From contig SCRL01000071.1 of assembly GCA_004298065.1 (NCBI GenBank), positions 1 through 38,919 of the forward strand: a stretch of DNA of 38,919 nt, given 5' to 3'. This stretch comes from Gammaproteobacteria bacterium. GTDB lineage: Bacteria; Pseudomonadota; Gammaproteobacteria; Acidiferrobacterales; Sulfurifustaceae. The notes below the pieces were generated by a model, which saw only the letters and a list, made by a program, of their open reading frames with translations, had not been told where the DNA came from and ran no database searches. The translations under genes were made by a program, and so were the position numbers. Position 1 is the first letter of the stretch; each line of letters opens with the position of its first letter. Below, piece by piece: positions 1-7,119 of this stretch.

Positions 1-120
1 ATTCACAGGATTCACAGGATTCACAGGATTCACAGGATTCACAGGATTCACAGGATTCACAGGATTCACAGGATTCACAGGATTCACAGGATTCACAGGA
101 TTCACAGGATTCACAGGATT
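1..120. repeat. 9-bp tandem repeat array (unit ATTCACAGG), truncated by window edge
   Basis: The unit ATTCACAGG is repeated 13 full times without a mismatch, followed by ATT, and the array starts at base 1, so its true left end lies outside the window. There are no spacers between units, so it is a simple tandem repeat. No open reading frame or gene depends on it. It lies downstream of the oxidase operon terminator. Perfect identity between units implies recent expansion by slippage or unequal exchange. Its function is unknown. Confidence 0.97.
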
Positions 121-143
121 AGAGAGTAACGTGCCCGAGTTTT

Positions 144-169
144 AATCCTGTAAATCCTGTTAATCCTGT
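144..169. repeat. Three inverted copies of the repeat core (AATCCTGT)
   Basis: AATCCTGT occurs at 144, 153 and 162 with a 9-bp period and one variable base between copies. This is the reverse complement of ACAGGATT, the core of the array at 1-120, so the two blocks face each other across about 23 bp and could form a large imperfect cruciform or RNA hairpin. The copies are degenerate in the ninth base, unlike the perfect left array, suggesting that they are older. Confidence 0.9.
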
Positions 170-179
170 CCATTAAATT

Positions 180-213
180 AAAAAGGCGCTGTCCGGAAGG
201 ACAGCGCCTTTTT
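180..213 (-). terminator. Rho-independent terminator of the cytochrome oxidase operon
   Basis: A perfect 15-bp inverted repeat (180-194 with 199-213) surrounds a GGAA tetraloop. The stem is GC-rich in the middle (GGCGCTGTCC) and ends in an A/T run, giving a U-tract when transcribed on the minus strand. It lies 22 bp after the coxC stop codon, so it should end the oxidase transcript. Because the stem carries A on one side and T on the other it could also work in the plus direction. Confidence 0.93.
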
Positions 214-235
214 GTTTGTTGCTTCGCGGTTACCG

Positions 236-1111
236 CTACAGCCAGTACACGAAGATGAACAGGAACAGCCAGACCACGTCGACGAAGTGCCAGTACCAGG
301 CCACGGCCTCGAAACCGAAGTGGCTGTCCGGGCGGAAGTGGCCCTTGAGCGCGCGGCCGAGGATCACGATCAGCATGATCGTGCCCATGGTCACGTGGAA
401 GCCGTGGAAACCGGTGAGCATGAAGAACGTCGCGCCGTAGATGCCGGTCTTGAGCGTCAGCCCGAGTTCCTTGTAGGCGTGGGCGTACTCGTAGGCCTGC
501 AGCGAAAGGAACGTGATGCCGAGCGCGACGGTCAGGAACAACCAGATAACGAGCTGGGAACGGTTATTCTTCAAAAGTCCCCAGTGCGCGATGGTTACAG
601 TCACGCCTGAGGCAAGCAGGATCAACGTGTTGATCGCCGGAATCCCCAAGGCGCCCATGGGCGAGAACTGGTTCGGACCGGGGACGGAATCGGCCGCGGC
701 CGGCATCGGGCCCTTGGGACCGGCGGTCGGCCAGGTGGCGTCGTAGCCGGGCCAGAGCAGCTCGGTGGAACCGAGCCAGTCCACGGCCCACTGGCGCACG
801 TAGAACAGCGCGCCGAAGAACGCGGCGAAGAACATGACCTCGGAGAAGATGAACCAGGCCATGCTCCAGCGGAACGAGCGGTCCACCTGGCTGTTGTAGG
901 TGCCGGACTCGCTCTCGCCGATGACCTGACCGAACCAGCGGAACATCATATAAACAATAATCGCGGTGCCCGCGAGCATGACCCAGGGGCCGGCGCCGAC
1001 GTTGTTCATCAGCAGGATGAAGCCGAGCGCCAGGAAGAACAGGCCGGCCGAGGTGATAACCGGCCACGGACTCGGGTTTGGCAGATAGTAACTACCGTTT
1101 GCAGCGGACAT
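236..1111 (-). CDS. coxC: Cytochrome c oxidase subunit III
   Basis: Integral membrane subunit III of the haem-copper oxidase, which stabilises the catalytic subunit and helps deliver protons and oxygen. The 291-residue product has the expected seven hydrophobic segments, a conserved glutamate in the motif FSEVMFF (about residue 91), and the typical ending WHFVDVVWLFLF near the C-terminus. The loop at about 115-150 is Pro/Gly-rich and somewhat long. It is the last gene of the operon, 34 bp after ctaG, and is followed by a strong terminator. Family identity is clear; the standard bacterial name is coxC or ctaE. Confidence 0.97.
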   Translation of the reverse strand: MSAANGSYYLPNPSPWPVITSAGLFFLALGFILLMNNVGAGPWVMLAGTAIIVYMMFRWFGQVIGESESGTYNSQVDRSFRWSMAWFIFSEVMFFAAFFGALFYVRQWAVDWLGSTELLWPGYDATWPTAGPKGPMPAAADSVPGPNQFSPMGALGIPAINTLILLASGVTVTIAHWGLLKNNRSQLVIWLFLTVALGITFLSLQAYEYAHAYKELGLTLKTGIYGATFFMLTGFHGFHVTMGTIMLIVILGRALKGHFRPDSHFGFEAVAWYWHFVDVVWLFLFIFVYWL

Positions 1112-1145
1112 GCGATATATCCCCTTTGTCAGAATTGATTAACCG

Positions 1146-1766
1146 TTAGCTGCCCGGCGCGTGCGCCGCGTGCGCGTGGTCGTGGCCGCTCTGGGCCAGG
1201 GCCTCGCCGCCGAAGCGCGCCGCCTGGGTCTTGTCCGTATTAAAAAAGGTGTATGACAGCGTGACCGTCTGGATCTTGGGATCGATCCCCGGCTCGACCA
1301 CGAAACGCACCGGCATCTCGCGCACCTCGCCCGGCTTGAGCGTCTGCTGGCTGAAACAGAAACACTCGATCTTCTTGAAGTGCCCGGCAATCAGGCCCGG
1401 CGCGACACTCGGCACCGCCTGACCGGTGATGGTCTCGCTCGTGGTGTTGCGCACCCAGTACTTCACTTCGTGCGTCTCGCCCGGGTGTACCGCGAGCTTC
1501 TTCGTCAGCGGCTTGAACTCCCACGGCAGGCCGGTAGTGGCCAGGCCGGTGAACTCCACCGTGACGGTGCGACTGACATCGACCGTGGCAGCCGCCACCG
1601 TCTGGGCGTCCGTGCGCCCGGTCTTGCCGTTGAAGCCGAAGGCCTGGCACATGAGATCGTACATCGGCGCAAGCGCATAGCCGAAACCGAACATCGCCAC
1701 GGTGGCGATGCCGAGCTTCACCGCCAGCCGGCGGTTGGCGCGCGCCTTGTCCTGATTCCGCTTCAT
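1146..1766 (-). CDS. ctaG: Cytochrome c oxidase assembly protein CtaG/Cox11 (CuB insertion)
   Basis: Copper chaperone that delivers copper to the CuB site of subunit I. The 206-residue protein has a single N-terminal membrane anchor (about 15-33) and a periplasmic domain. The copper-binding CFCF motif is present (Cys135 and Cys137), with a further Cys at about 40 just after the anchor, as in Cox11. The C-terminus is His/Ala-rich (HDHAHAAH), which may add metal-binding capacity. The start codon overlaps the stop of the upstream 39-residue gene by ATGA, indicating translational coupling. Confidence 0.96.
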   Translation of the reverse strand: MKRNQDKARANRRLAVKLGIATVAMFGFGYALAPMYDLMCQAFGFNGKTGRTDAQTVAAATVDVSRTVTVEFTGLATTGLPWEFKPLTKKLAVHPGETHEVKYWVRNTTSETITGQAVPSVAPGLIAGHFKKIECFCFSQQTLKPGEVREMPVRFVVEPGIDPKIQTVTLSYTFFNTDKTQAARFGGEALAQSGHDHAHAAHAPGS

Positions 1767-1882
1767 GCGCCCTGCTTCAGAAACACGAGCAGGTAGAACC
1801 CGCCGGCAAACAACGCCAGCACCACGGCCGTGAGCCGGATGTTGCGCTGCTGCCGCTGCCTGTCGTGCATTGCTTCCGCCAT
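1763..1882 (-). CDS. 39-residue single-pass membrane protein of the oxidase operon
   Basis: A short reading frame fills the gap between coxA and ctaG. It encodes a polar, Arg/Gln-rich N-terminus (MAEAMHDRQRQQRNIR) followed by one hydrophobic helix (about 17-35). Its stop overlaps the ctaG start (ATGA), and its start lies 19 bp after the coxA stop, so the spacing is that of a true operon gene. Small proteins of this shape between coxA and ctaG are known in proteobacteria as cytochrome oxidase small assembly proteins; that name is by position and shape, since the length allows no firm homology call. An internal Met5 could be an alternative start. Confidence 0.72.
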   Translation of the reverse strand: MAEAMHDRQRQQRNIRLTAVVLALFAGGFYLLVFLKQGA

Positions 1883-1901
1883 GATGGCCGATTACCGCGG
1901 C

Positions 1902-3464
1902 TTACTTGACCTTCGGCGCCACGGTGAAGCTGTGGTACGGCGGCGGTGACGGCAGGGTCCACTCCAGACCCTCGGAGCCCTCCCAGACCTTGTCCGTCGC
2001 CTTGACCCCGCCCTTCATGGACTGGATCGCGTAGTAGAAGAAGATCAGCTGCGCACCGATGGTGAGGAACGCGCCGACCGTCGACCACTGGTTGAACTCG
2101 GTGAACTGCAGCGCGTAGTCCGGGATGCGCCGCGGCATGCCGGCAAGCCCGAGAAAGTGCTGCGGGAAGAACGTCAGGTTGAAGCCGATCATGGTCAGCC
2201 AGAAGTGCCACTTGCCGAGCGTCTCGTTGTACATGTGGCCGGTCCACTTCGGCAGCCAGTAGGTCACGGCGCCGAACAGGGCGAACACCGAGCCGCCGAT
2301 GATGACGTAGTGGAAATGCGCCACCACGAAGTAGGTGTCGTGGTACTGGAAGTCGGCCGGGGTGATGGCGAGCATCAGGCCCGAGAACCCGCCGATGGCG
2401 AAGATGAACACGCCGCCGATCGCCCACAGCATCGGCGTCTCGAAGGTCATCGAGCCGCGCCACATGGTCGAGACCCAGTTGAAGATCTTCACACCCGTGG
2501 GGACGGCGATGAGCATGGTGGCGTACATGAAGAACAGCTCGCCGCCCATGGGCATGCCGACGGTGTACATGTGGTGCGCCCAGACGATGAACGACAGGAA
2601 CGCGATGGTCGCGGTGGCGTACACCATAGACACGTAGCCGAACAGCGGCTTGCGCGCGAACGTCGGGATGATCTGCGAGAACACGCCGAACGCCGGCAGC
2701 ACCAGAATGTACACCTCCGGATGGCCGAAGAACCAGAACACGTGCTGGAACAGCACCGGGTCGCCGCCGCCGGCGGCGTCGAAGAAGTGCGTGCCGAAAT
2801 GGCGGTCGGTGATGAGCATGGTCACCGCGCCCGCGAGCACCGGCATCGAGGCGATCAGCAGGAACGCCGTGATCAGCCAGCCCCAGCAGAACATCGGCAT
2901 TTTCATGAGCGTCATGCCCGGCGCGCGCATGTTGAGGATCGTGGCAATGATGTTGATCGAGCCCAGGATCGACGACATGCCGAGCATGTGGATCGACAGC
3001 AGCGCGAAGTCGGTGCCGATGCCGCCCTGGACCGACAGCGGCGGATAGATGGTCCAGCCGCCGGAGGGGCCGCCGCCCGGCATGAACAGCGACAGCATCA
3101 GCAACGTCGCCGCGAACGGCAGGATCCAGAACGACCAGTTGTTGAGTCGCGGCAGCGCCATGTCCGGGGCGCCGATCATCATCGGCACCATCCAGTTGGC
3201 GAGACCCGTGAACGCCGGCATGACGAAGCCGAAGATCATGACCAACGCGTGCACCGTGGCCATCTGGTTGAAGAAGTGCGGGTCCGTGACCTGCAGGCCG
3301 GGCTGCCAGAGCTCGGAGCGGATCACGAGCGACATCAGGCCGCCGACGAGCGCCATGGTGAAGGCGAACACCAGGTACAGCGTGCCGATGTCCTTGTGGT
3401 TGGTGGTGGTCAGCCAGCGCATGATGCCGCTGGGATGATGCTCATCGTGATGTGCAGTTGCCAT
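1902..3464 (-). CDS. coxA: Cytochrome c oxidase subunit I
   Basis: Catalytic haem a/a3-CuB subunit that reduces oxygen to water and pumps protons. The 520-residue protein has the full set of ligands: a low-spin haem His (about 72 in VHALVMIFGF), the CuB His-Tyr motif GHPEVY (His248, Tyr252), the His pair at 297-298 (WAHHMY) and the haem His residues in VAHFHY (383 and 385). Glu250 in GHPEVY marks it as a type A1 enzyme with a D-channel glutamate. The start is preceded by AGGAG about 10 bp upstream. It lies 35 bp after coxB in the same operon. Confidence 0.98.
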   Translation of the reverse strand: MATAHHDEHHPSGIMRWLTTTNHKDIGTLYLVFAFTMALVGGLMSLVIRSELWQPGLQVTDPHFFNQMATVHALVMIFGFVMPAFTGLANWMVPMMIGAPDMALPRLNNWSFWILPFAATLLMLSLFMPGGGPSGGWTIYPPLSVQGGIGTDFALLSIHMLGMSSILGSINIIATILNMRAPGMTLMKMPMFCWGWLITAFLLIASMPVLAGAVTMLITDRHFGTHFFDAAGGGDPVLFQHVFWFFGHPEVYILVLPAFGVFSQIIPTFARKPLFGYVSMVYATATIAFLSFIVWAHHMYTVGMPMGGELFFMYATMLIAVPTGVKIFNWVSTMWRGSMTFETPMLWAIGGVFIFAIGGFSGLMLAITPADFQYHDTYFVVAHFHYVIIGGSVFALFGAVTYWLPKWTGHMYNETLGKWHFWLTMIGFNLTFFPQHFLGLAGMPRRIPDYALQFTEFNQWSTVGAFLTIGAQLIFFYYAIQSMKGGVKATDKVWEGSEGLEWTLPSPPPYHSFTVAPKVK

Positions 3465-3499
3465 GTGTCAGTATCTCCTGGAAATCGTATGCGGGAGGC

Positions 3500-4636
3500 T
3501 CAGCGCGCGGCCTTGACCTGCGACGGCTGGACCACGTCGCCGGTCTTGTTGCCGAAGCTGTTGCGCTCGAAGGTGACGACCGCGGCGATATCGGCGTCGT
3601 TGAGCTGGCCGGCGAACGCCTGCATGGCGGTGCCCGTCTTGCCCTTCATGACGATATTGAGGTGGCCGGCGACCGGACCGGTGGCGATCTTGCTGCCGGT
3701 CATCTTCGGGAACGGGCCGACGCCCTCGCCGTTGGCGCCGTGACAGGCGGCGCAGGTCGAGGCGTACACCTTCTTGCCCTTCTCCATCAGCTCGTCCTTG
3801 CTCCAGGTCTTGCCGGCGGAGGCCTCGGCCGCAGCGGCCTTGTCCTTCTGCAGAGCGGCCCATTTGTCGAACTCTTCCTGCGATACCGCCTGCACCACGA
3901 TCGGCATGTAGCCGTGGTCCTTGCCGCAGAGTTCGGCGCACTGGCCGCGGTAGATGCCGGGTTCGTCCACGCGCGCCCACATCTCGTTCACGAAACCGGG
4001 GATGGCGTCCTTCTTCACGCCCAGCGCCGGCACCCACCACGCGTGGATGACGTCGTTGGCGGTAACCACGAAACGCACCTTCTTGCCCACCGGCAACACG
4101 ACCGGGTTGTCCACCTCGAGCAGGTAGTCCTTGCCCTTGGCGGTCTTGTTCTCGATCTGATCGCGCGGCGTCGCGAGGGTGCTGAAGAAACTCACATCCT
4201 GGTCCGGGTAGTCGTACTTCCACTTCCACTGGTAGCCGGTGATCTTCACCGTCAGGTCCGACTTGCTGACGTCGTCCATTTCGATCAGCGTCGCGGTCGA
4301 CGGGATCGCCATGCTCACCAGAATTGCGAACGGGATGACGGTCCAGACCACCTCGAGCTTGGCATTGTCATGGAACTTGGCGGCCTTGTAGCCCTTGCTC
4401 TTCCGATGCGCATAGATCGAATAGAACATGACGCCGAAGACCACGATGAAGATAACGACGCAGATGAGAAGAATGAGGTTGTGTAATTCGAGGACCCGGT
4501 GCCCGATGGAGGTCACAGGCTTCTGGAAGTTGAGTCCGTACTCCGCGAAGACCGAGCCGGAGACCAACCACAGGCTGAGACCCAGAAGACTGCGGGACAT
4601 CATGCCTGTGAACTGCTTCAGGTGCGTCATGGACAT
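3500..4636 (-). CDS. coxB: Cytochrome c oxidase subunit II fused to cytochrome c (caa3 type)
   Basis: Receives electrons from cytochrome c and passes them to subunit I through the binuclear CuA centre. The 378-residue protein has a signal peptide ending near VFAEYG (about 31), two transmembrane helices (about 52-75 and 96-114), and a cupredoxin domain with the CuA ligands His198, Cys233, Cys237, His241 and Met244. After an Ala/Lys linker comes a class I cytochrome c domain with a CAACH haem site (295-299) and a likely axial Met338. The fusion defines a caa3-type oxidase. The start at 4636 was chosen because GGAG lies 6 bp upstream; a longer frame upstream has no family resemblance. Confidence 0.96.
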   Translation of the reverse strand: MSMTHLKQFTGMMSRSLLGLSLWLVSGSVFAEYGLNFQKPVTSIGHRVLELHNLILLICVVIFIVVFGVMFYSIYAHRKSKGYKAAKFHDNAKLEVVWTVIPFAILVSMAIPSTATLIEMDDVSKSDLTVKITGYQWKWKYDYPDQDVSFFSTLATPRDQIENKTAKGKDYLLEVDNPVVLPVGKKVRFVVTANDVIHAWWVPALGVKKDAIPGFVNEMWARVDEPGIYRGQCAELCGKDHGYMPIVVQAVSQEEFDKWAALQKDKAAAAEASAGKTWSKDELMEKGKKVYASTCAACHGANGEGVGPFPKMTGSKIATGPVAGHLNIVMKGKTGTAMQAFAGQLNDADIAAVVTFERNSFGNKTGDVVQPSQVKAAR

Positions 4637-4710
4637 GCCTTTCTCCCGAATAGAAAAATAGTTAAACCTTTTTAAACCTTCCGGGCGGCCGCAACGTCCG
4701 GCGACCCCCT

Positions 4711-5216
4711 TCAATCGTTCGACCGGAATTCCGGTCCCAGCAACCGGCGCAATCGTTGCGCCAATTGCCATCGCGCGTCCTCGTCCAACGTCGCGCCGAT
4801 CTCGACGAACCGCCCATGCGACCCGATCGAGAGCCGCGACGGCCGCAGTCCTTCGCTGCGCGCCAGCCGGACCCGGGTCCAGTAGCGCTCAAAGTCGTGC
4901 CGAACCTCCCTGTTTCGCGCCGCCGCGCGATGCGCACGCGCTGCCCTTCTATATCGATGCACTCGTAATCGCCGGCATGGCGGTACAGCAAATACAGCGC
5001 CATGCCCGCCACCGCGACTTCCAGGCCGGCGAATGGCGCAACCAGCCAGGCCCCGGCGAGCGCAAATCCTGTTGCGATGACAGCGGCGAGAAGGGCGAAG
5101 GCGCCAAAGAGCGCCAACATTCCCTTTGTGGTGAGTGAGCGATTCGGGCGCAGGAGGATGTGGCAGCGGTCTGCCTCATCCTCTCCGGCGATCTCGCGCG
5201 CGTCCTCGTTGCTCAC
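4711..5216 (-). pseudogene. DUF2244 membrane protein, interrupted by a one-base frameshift
   Basis: DUF2244 proteins are small two-helix membrane proteins commonly found beside coxB. The first part (GTG start at 5216 with GAGG upstream) reads ILLRPNRSLTTKG, two hydrophobic segments and GLEVAVAGMALYLLYR, all typical of the family. From about 4895-4925 the conserved C-terminal half (FERYWTRVRL, LSIGSHGRFVEIGA, a Leu/Arg-rich last helix) continues in another frame and ends at 4711. The first frame itself stays open to 4662 but has no family resemblance there. Adding one base near the GAAACAGGGAGG stretch would restore a protein of about 168 residues. This may be a sequencing error or a recent mutation. 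It is the first gene of the oxidase operon. Confidence 0.78.
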
Positions 5217-5348
5217 GCGCCACCTCGTCTGCGCCTCGGGGCAGGTCCCTGGCAGCGGTCACCGGCATCACGGGCGACCCCTCTCTGCCCGGAACTGCCT
5301 CAACGACAAACCGGCGCCAACAGGTTGCGATACATTTCTTTCATTTGC

Positions 5349-5362
5349 CTGACATCGGTCAA
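5349..5362. promoter_or_regulatory. FNR/ANR-like site, distal half imperfect
   Basis: CTGAC-ATCG-GTCAA; on the minus strand TTGAC-CGAT-GTCAG. It matches the FNR/ANR pattern TTGAY-N4-RTCAA at nine of ten positions. It lies about 135 bp upstream of the first oxidase-operon gene, and 33 bp centre-to-centre from a second, better site, i.e. about three helical turns. Confidence 0.5.
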
Positions 5363-5381
5363 TATTTCTTTTAGTTCGAAG

Positions 5382-5395
5382 TTGACCGAAATCAA
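5382..5395. promoter_or_regulatory. FNR/ANR-like site
   Basis: TTGAC-CGAA-ATCAA fits the relaxed FNR/ANR consensus TTGAY-N4-RTCAA at all ten positions. FNR-family regulators (Fnr, Anr, Dnr) sense oxygen or nitric oxide and control terminal oxidases in many proteobacteria. Its position upstream of the oxidase operon makes oxygen-dependent control likely, but the regulator and the promoter geometry are inferred. Confidence 0.55.
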
Positions 5396-5543
5396 GGCGG
5401 TTTTTTCGGCGCGCAAGCTATCACAAGCACTCCATGCCTGCAACCAAACTGACGGTATTTTTCGAGTCAGATGCGTGCGCAATACACGCACGCATTTATT
5501 CCACAACCGAGTGATTTCCTCGGAATTTGGCGGGGCGGTGAGT

Positions 5544-5562
5544 GATAATGATATTTATCATT
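5544..5562. promoter_or_regulatory. Fur-box-like palindrome
   Basis: GATAATGATATTTATCATT matches the classical 19-bp Fur box (GATAATGATAATCATTATC) at 15 of 19 positions, with TGATAA and TTATCA arms. It sits at the bioD stop codon, about 330 bp upstream of the oxidase operon, and stands out in a GC-rich genome. No gene starts immediately beside it, so its target is unclear; the oxidase operon, which needs haem iron, is the nearest downstream unit on the minus strand. Confidence 0.4.
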
Positions 5563-6229
5563 TTTGCGGTGGAATACGGCCGGACCAGGCGGGAACATTT
5601 CCGCTCGCCTCATGCGGGAATACAGCGAGCGGTTCGGCACCAAGCAGGCGCGCAAGCGCAACCACGTTATCTTCGAAATGCGGCATGCCAGGGTCGATGC
5701 GGTTGGCGATCCAGCCGGCGAGCGGCACACCGTCGCGCCGGATCGCCTCGGCGGTGAGCGCGGCATGGTTGAGACAACCCAACCGCACGCCCACCACCAA
5801 CAGCACCGGCAACGCCAGCGCGCGCGCCACGTCCGACATGAATCCGGCGGCGCCGAGCGGCACGCGCCAGCCGCCCGCGCCTTCCACGACCACCACCTCG
5901 GCACGGCCGCGCAGGCGCGCATAGGCATCGAGAATGGTTTGCAGTCGCATTTCGACGCCGGCCGCGCCGGCCGCGAGGTGCGGCGCAATCGCCGGCAGAA
6001 AGCAATACGGGTTCACGTCCTCGTACGCGGCCGTCACGTTCGCGACGCGCGCCAGCGCTTCGGCATCGACGTGGCGCGGACCGGCGGCGGTCGCGTGCGC
6101 CCCGCTCGCCACCGGTTTCATGCCGGCGACGCGCTGACCCGCTTGCGCAAGCGTGGATATGAGCGCGCACGCGACCCGCGTCTTGCCAACGCCAGTATCG
6201 GTGCCGGTAACGAACCAGCCGCGATTCAC
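5558..6229 (-). CDS. bioD: Dethiobiotin synthetase
   Basis: ATP-dependent carboxylase that closes the ureido ring of dethiobiotin from 7,8-diaminopelargonate and CO2, the penultimate step of biotin synthesis. The 223-residue protein has the N-terminal P-loop GTDTGVGKT (Lys16, Thr17), MKPVASG at about 37-43, the VEGAGGWRVPL motif typical of BioD, and ANRIDP near 185. Translation starts at a GTG overlapping the bioC stop (GTGA), so it is coupled to bioC. It is the last gene of the bio operon; its stop lies within a Fur-like palindrome. Confidence 0.96.
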   Translation of the reverse strand: MNRGWFVTGTDTGVGKTRVACALISTLAQAGQRVAGMKPVASGAHATAAGPRHVDAEALARVANVTAAYEDVNPYCFLPAIAPHLAAGAAGVEMRLQTILDAYARLRGRAEVVVVEGAGGWRVPLGAAGFMSDVARALALPVLLVVGVRLGCLNHAALTAEAIRRDGVPLAGWIANRIDPGMPHFEDNVVALARLLGAEPLAVFPHEASGNVPAWSGRIPPQK

Positions 6230-7119
6230 CGCGGCTTCCTCCGTATGTCCGCCAGCGGAATCGCCATTGCGCCGTCCGCGGCACGCTGCGGCGCTGTTTC
6301 CGGCGCCCAGGCCAATCCGTATACCGCCTCATAGGTCGCGGGAATGCGCCCATCCACGCGCATCGCCTCGTAGGCTTGTTTGAAACGCCTGAACGACGTC
6401 TTGCCGGTGAGCCCGCGGGCGCGCCCGTGCGCGGCGTTATGCGCCCCGAGGCGCTTCAGATCGCGCAGCACGTCGAGCACGTCAGCATAGGTGAGCGTGA
6501 AACGCTCGACGTCCATCACCGGTTCGGCGAAACCGGCGCGCACCAGCAGGTCCCCCAGATCGTGCATGTCGGGAAACCCGTGCACGTGCGGGCGTTCGTC
6601 CACGGCGTGCCACGCGGCGCGCAGCTCGGCGAGCGTGTCCGGCCCGAAGGTGGTGAACATGAACAACCCGCCGGGATGCAGTGCGCGCCGGCATTCGGCG
6701 AAGACCGTCACCGGATCGCACCACTGCAGCGTGAGGTTGGACACGATCATGTTGAACGACGCCCCGGCGAACGGCAGGCACTCGAGATCGGCGCACACGA
6801 AAGCGCCCGGTGTGCGCGCAAGCCAGCGGCGCCAGCGTGTGTGGGTGCGCGCCTGACGCACCATCGCGTGGGCGAGGTCAGCCGCGTGCAGGCGCGCGTG
6901 CGGGTAACGGCGCATCAGCGCGCGCGCGACGTAGCCGGTGCCGCTGCCGATGTCGAGCACCGACGCCGGAACCAGTTTGACGACATCGAGGCGCTCGAGC
7001 ATGCGGTCGGCAATAGCGCGTTGCAGTACCGCCGCCTCGTCATAGCTTGTCGCCGCACGCTCGAACGAGGCGCGCAGGCTGCGTTTGTCGAGCAGAAGAT
7101 TGGCGGTGACGTCAGACAT
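6226..7119 (-). CDS. bioC: Malonyl-ACP O-methyltransferase
   Basis: SAM-dependent methyltransferase that caps malonyl-ACP as its methyl ester so that the fatty-acid machinery can build the pimelate chain. The 297-residue protein shows the SAM-binding motif VLDIGSGTGYVAR (about 54-66), an acidic residue in motif II (HAADLAHAM), and the BioC signature SNLTLQW with FTTFGPDTLAEL downstream. It overlaps the end of bioH by 8 bp and the start of bioD by 4 bp, indicating a tightly coupled operon. Confidence 0.95.
   Translation of the reverse strand: MSDVTANLLLDKRSLRASFERAATSYDEAAVLQRAIADRMLERLDVVKLVPASVLDIGSGTGYVARALMRRYPHARLHAADLAHAMVRQARTHTRWRRWLARTPGAFVCADLECLPFAGASFNMIVSNLTLQWCDPVTVFAECRRALHPGGLFMFTTFGPDTLAELRAAWHAVDERPHVHGFPDMHDLGDLLVRAGFAEPVMDVERFTLTYADVLDVLRDLKRLGAHNAAHGRARGLTGKTSFRRFKQAYEAMRVDGRIPATYEAVYGLAWAPETAPQRAADGAMAIPLADIRRKPR

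Larger units (their letters stand above)
5217..5557. other. Regulatory intergenic region upstream of the oxidase operon
   Basis: This 341-bp gap is more AT-rich than its surroundings and contains no convincing gene. A TTG-started frame of 68 codons on the minus strand (5300-5506) lacks a ribosome site and family resemblance. The gap holds two FNR/ANR-like sites (5349-5362 and 5382-5395), a Fur-like palindrome (5544-5562, running into the end of bioD) and a small inverted repeat (TGCGTG...CACGCA, about 5473-5491). The oxidase promoter is probably here, but I could not place a convincing -10/-35 pair. Confidence 0.6.

Noticed and set aside
1-120. CRISPR array
   Set aside because: Units are only 9 bp and have no spacers; it is a simple tandem repeat.
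2157-3743. 528-codon plus-strand frame opposite coxA
   Set aside because: The same artefact: a His/Arg/Glu-rich shadow of coxA with no domain.
4636-4771. Longer coxB start (423 residues)
   Set aside because: The additional 45 residues lack similarity, the signal peptide would be internal, and a GGAG site precedes the start at 4636.
5300-5506. 68-codon minus-strand frame in the gap upstream of the oxidase operon
   Set aside because: It starts with TTG, has no ribosome site or domain, and its codon use differs from neighbouring genes; it overlaps both FNR-like sites, so a regulatory region is more likely.
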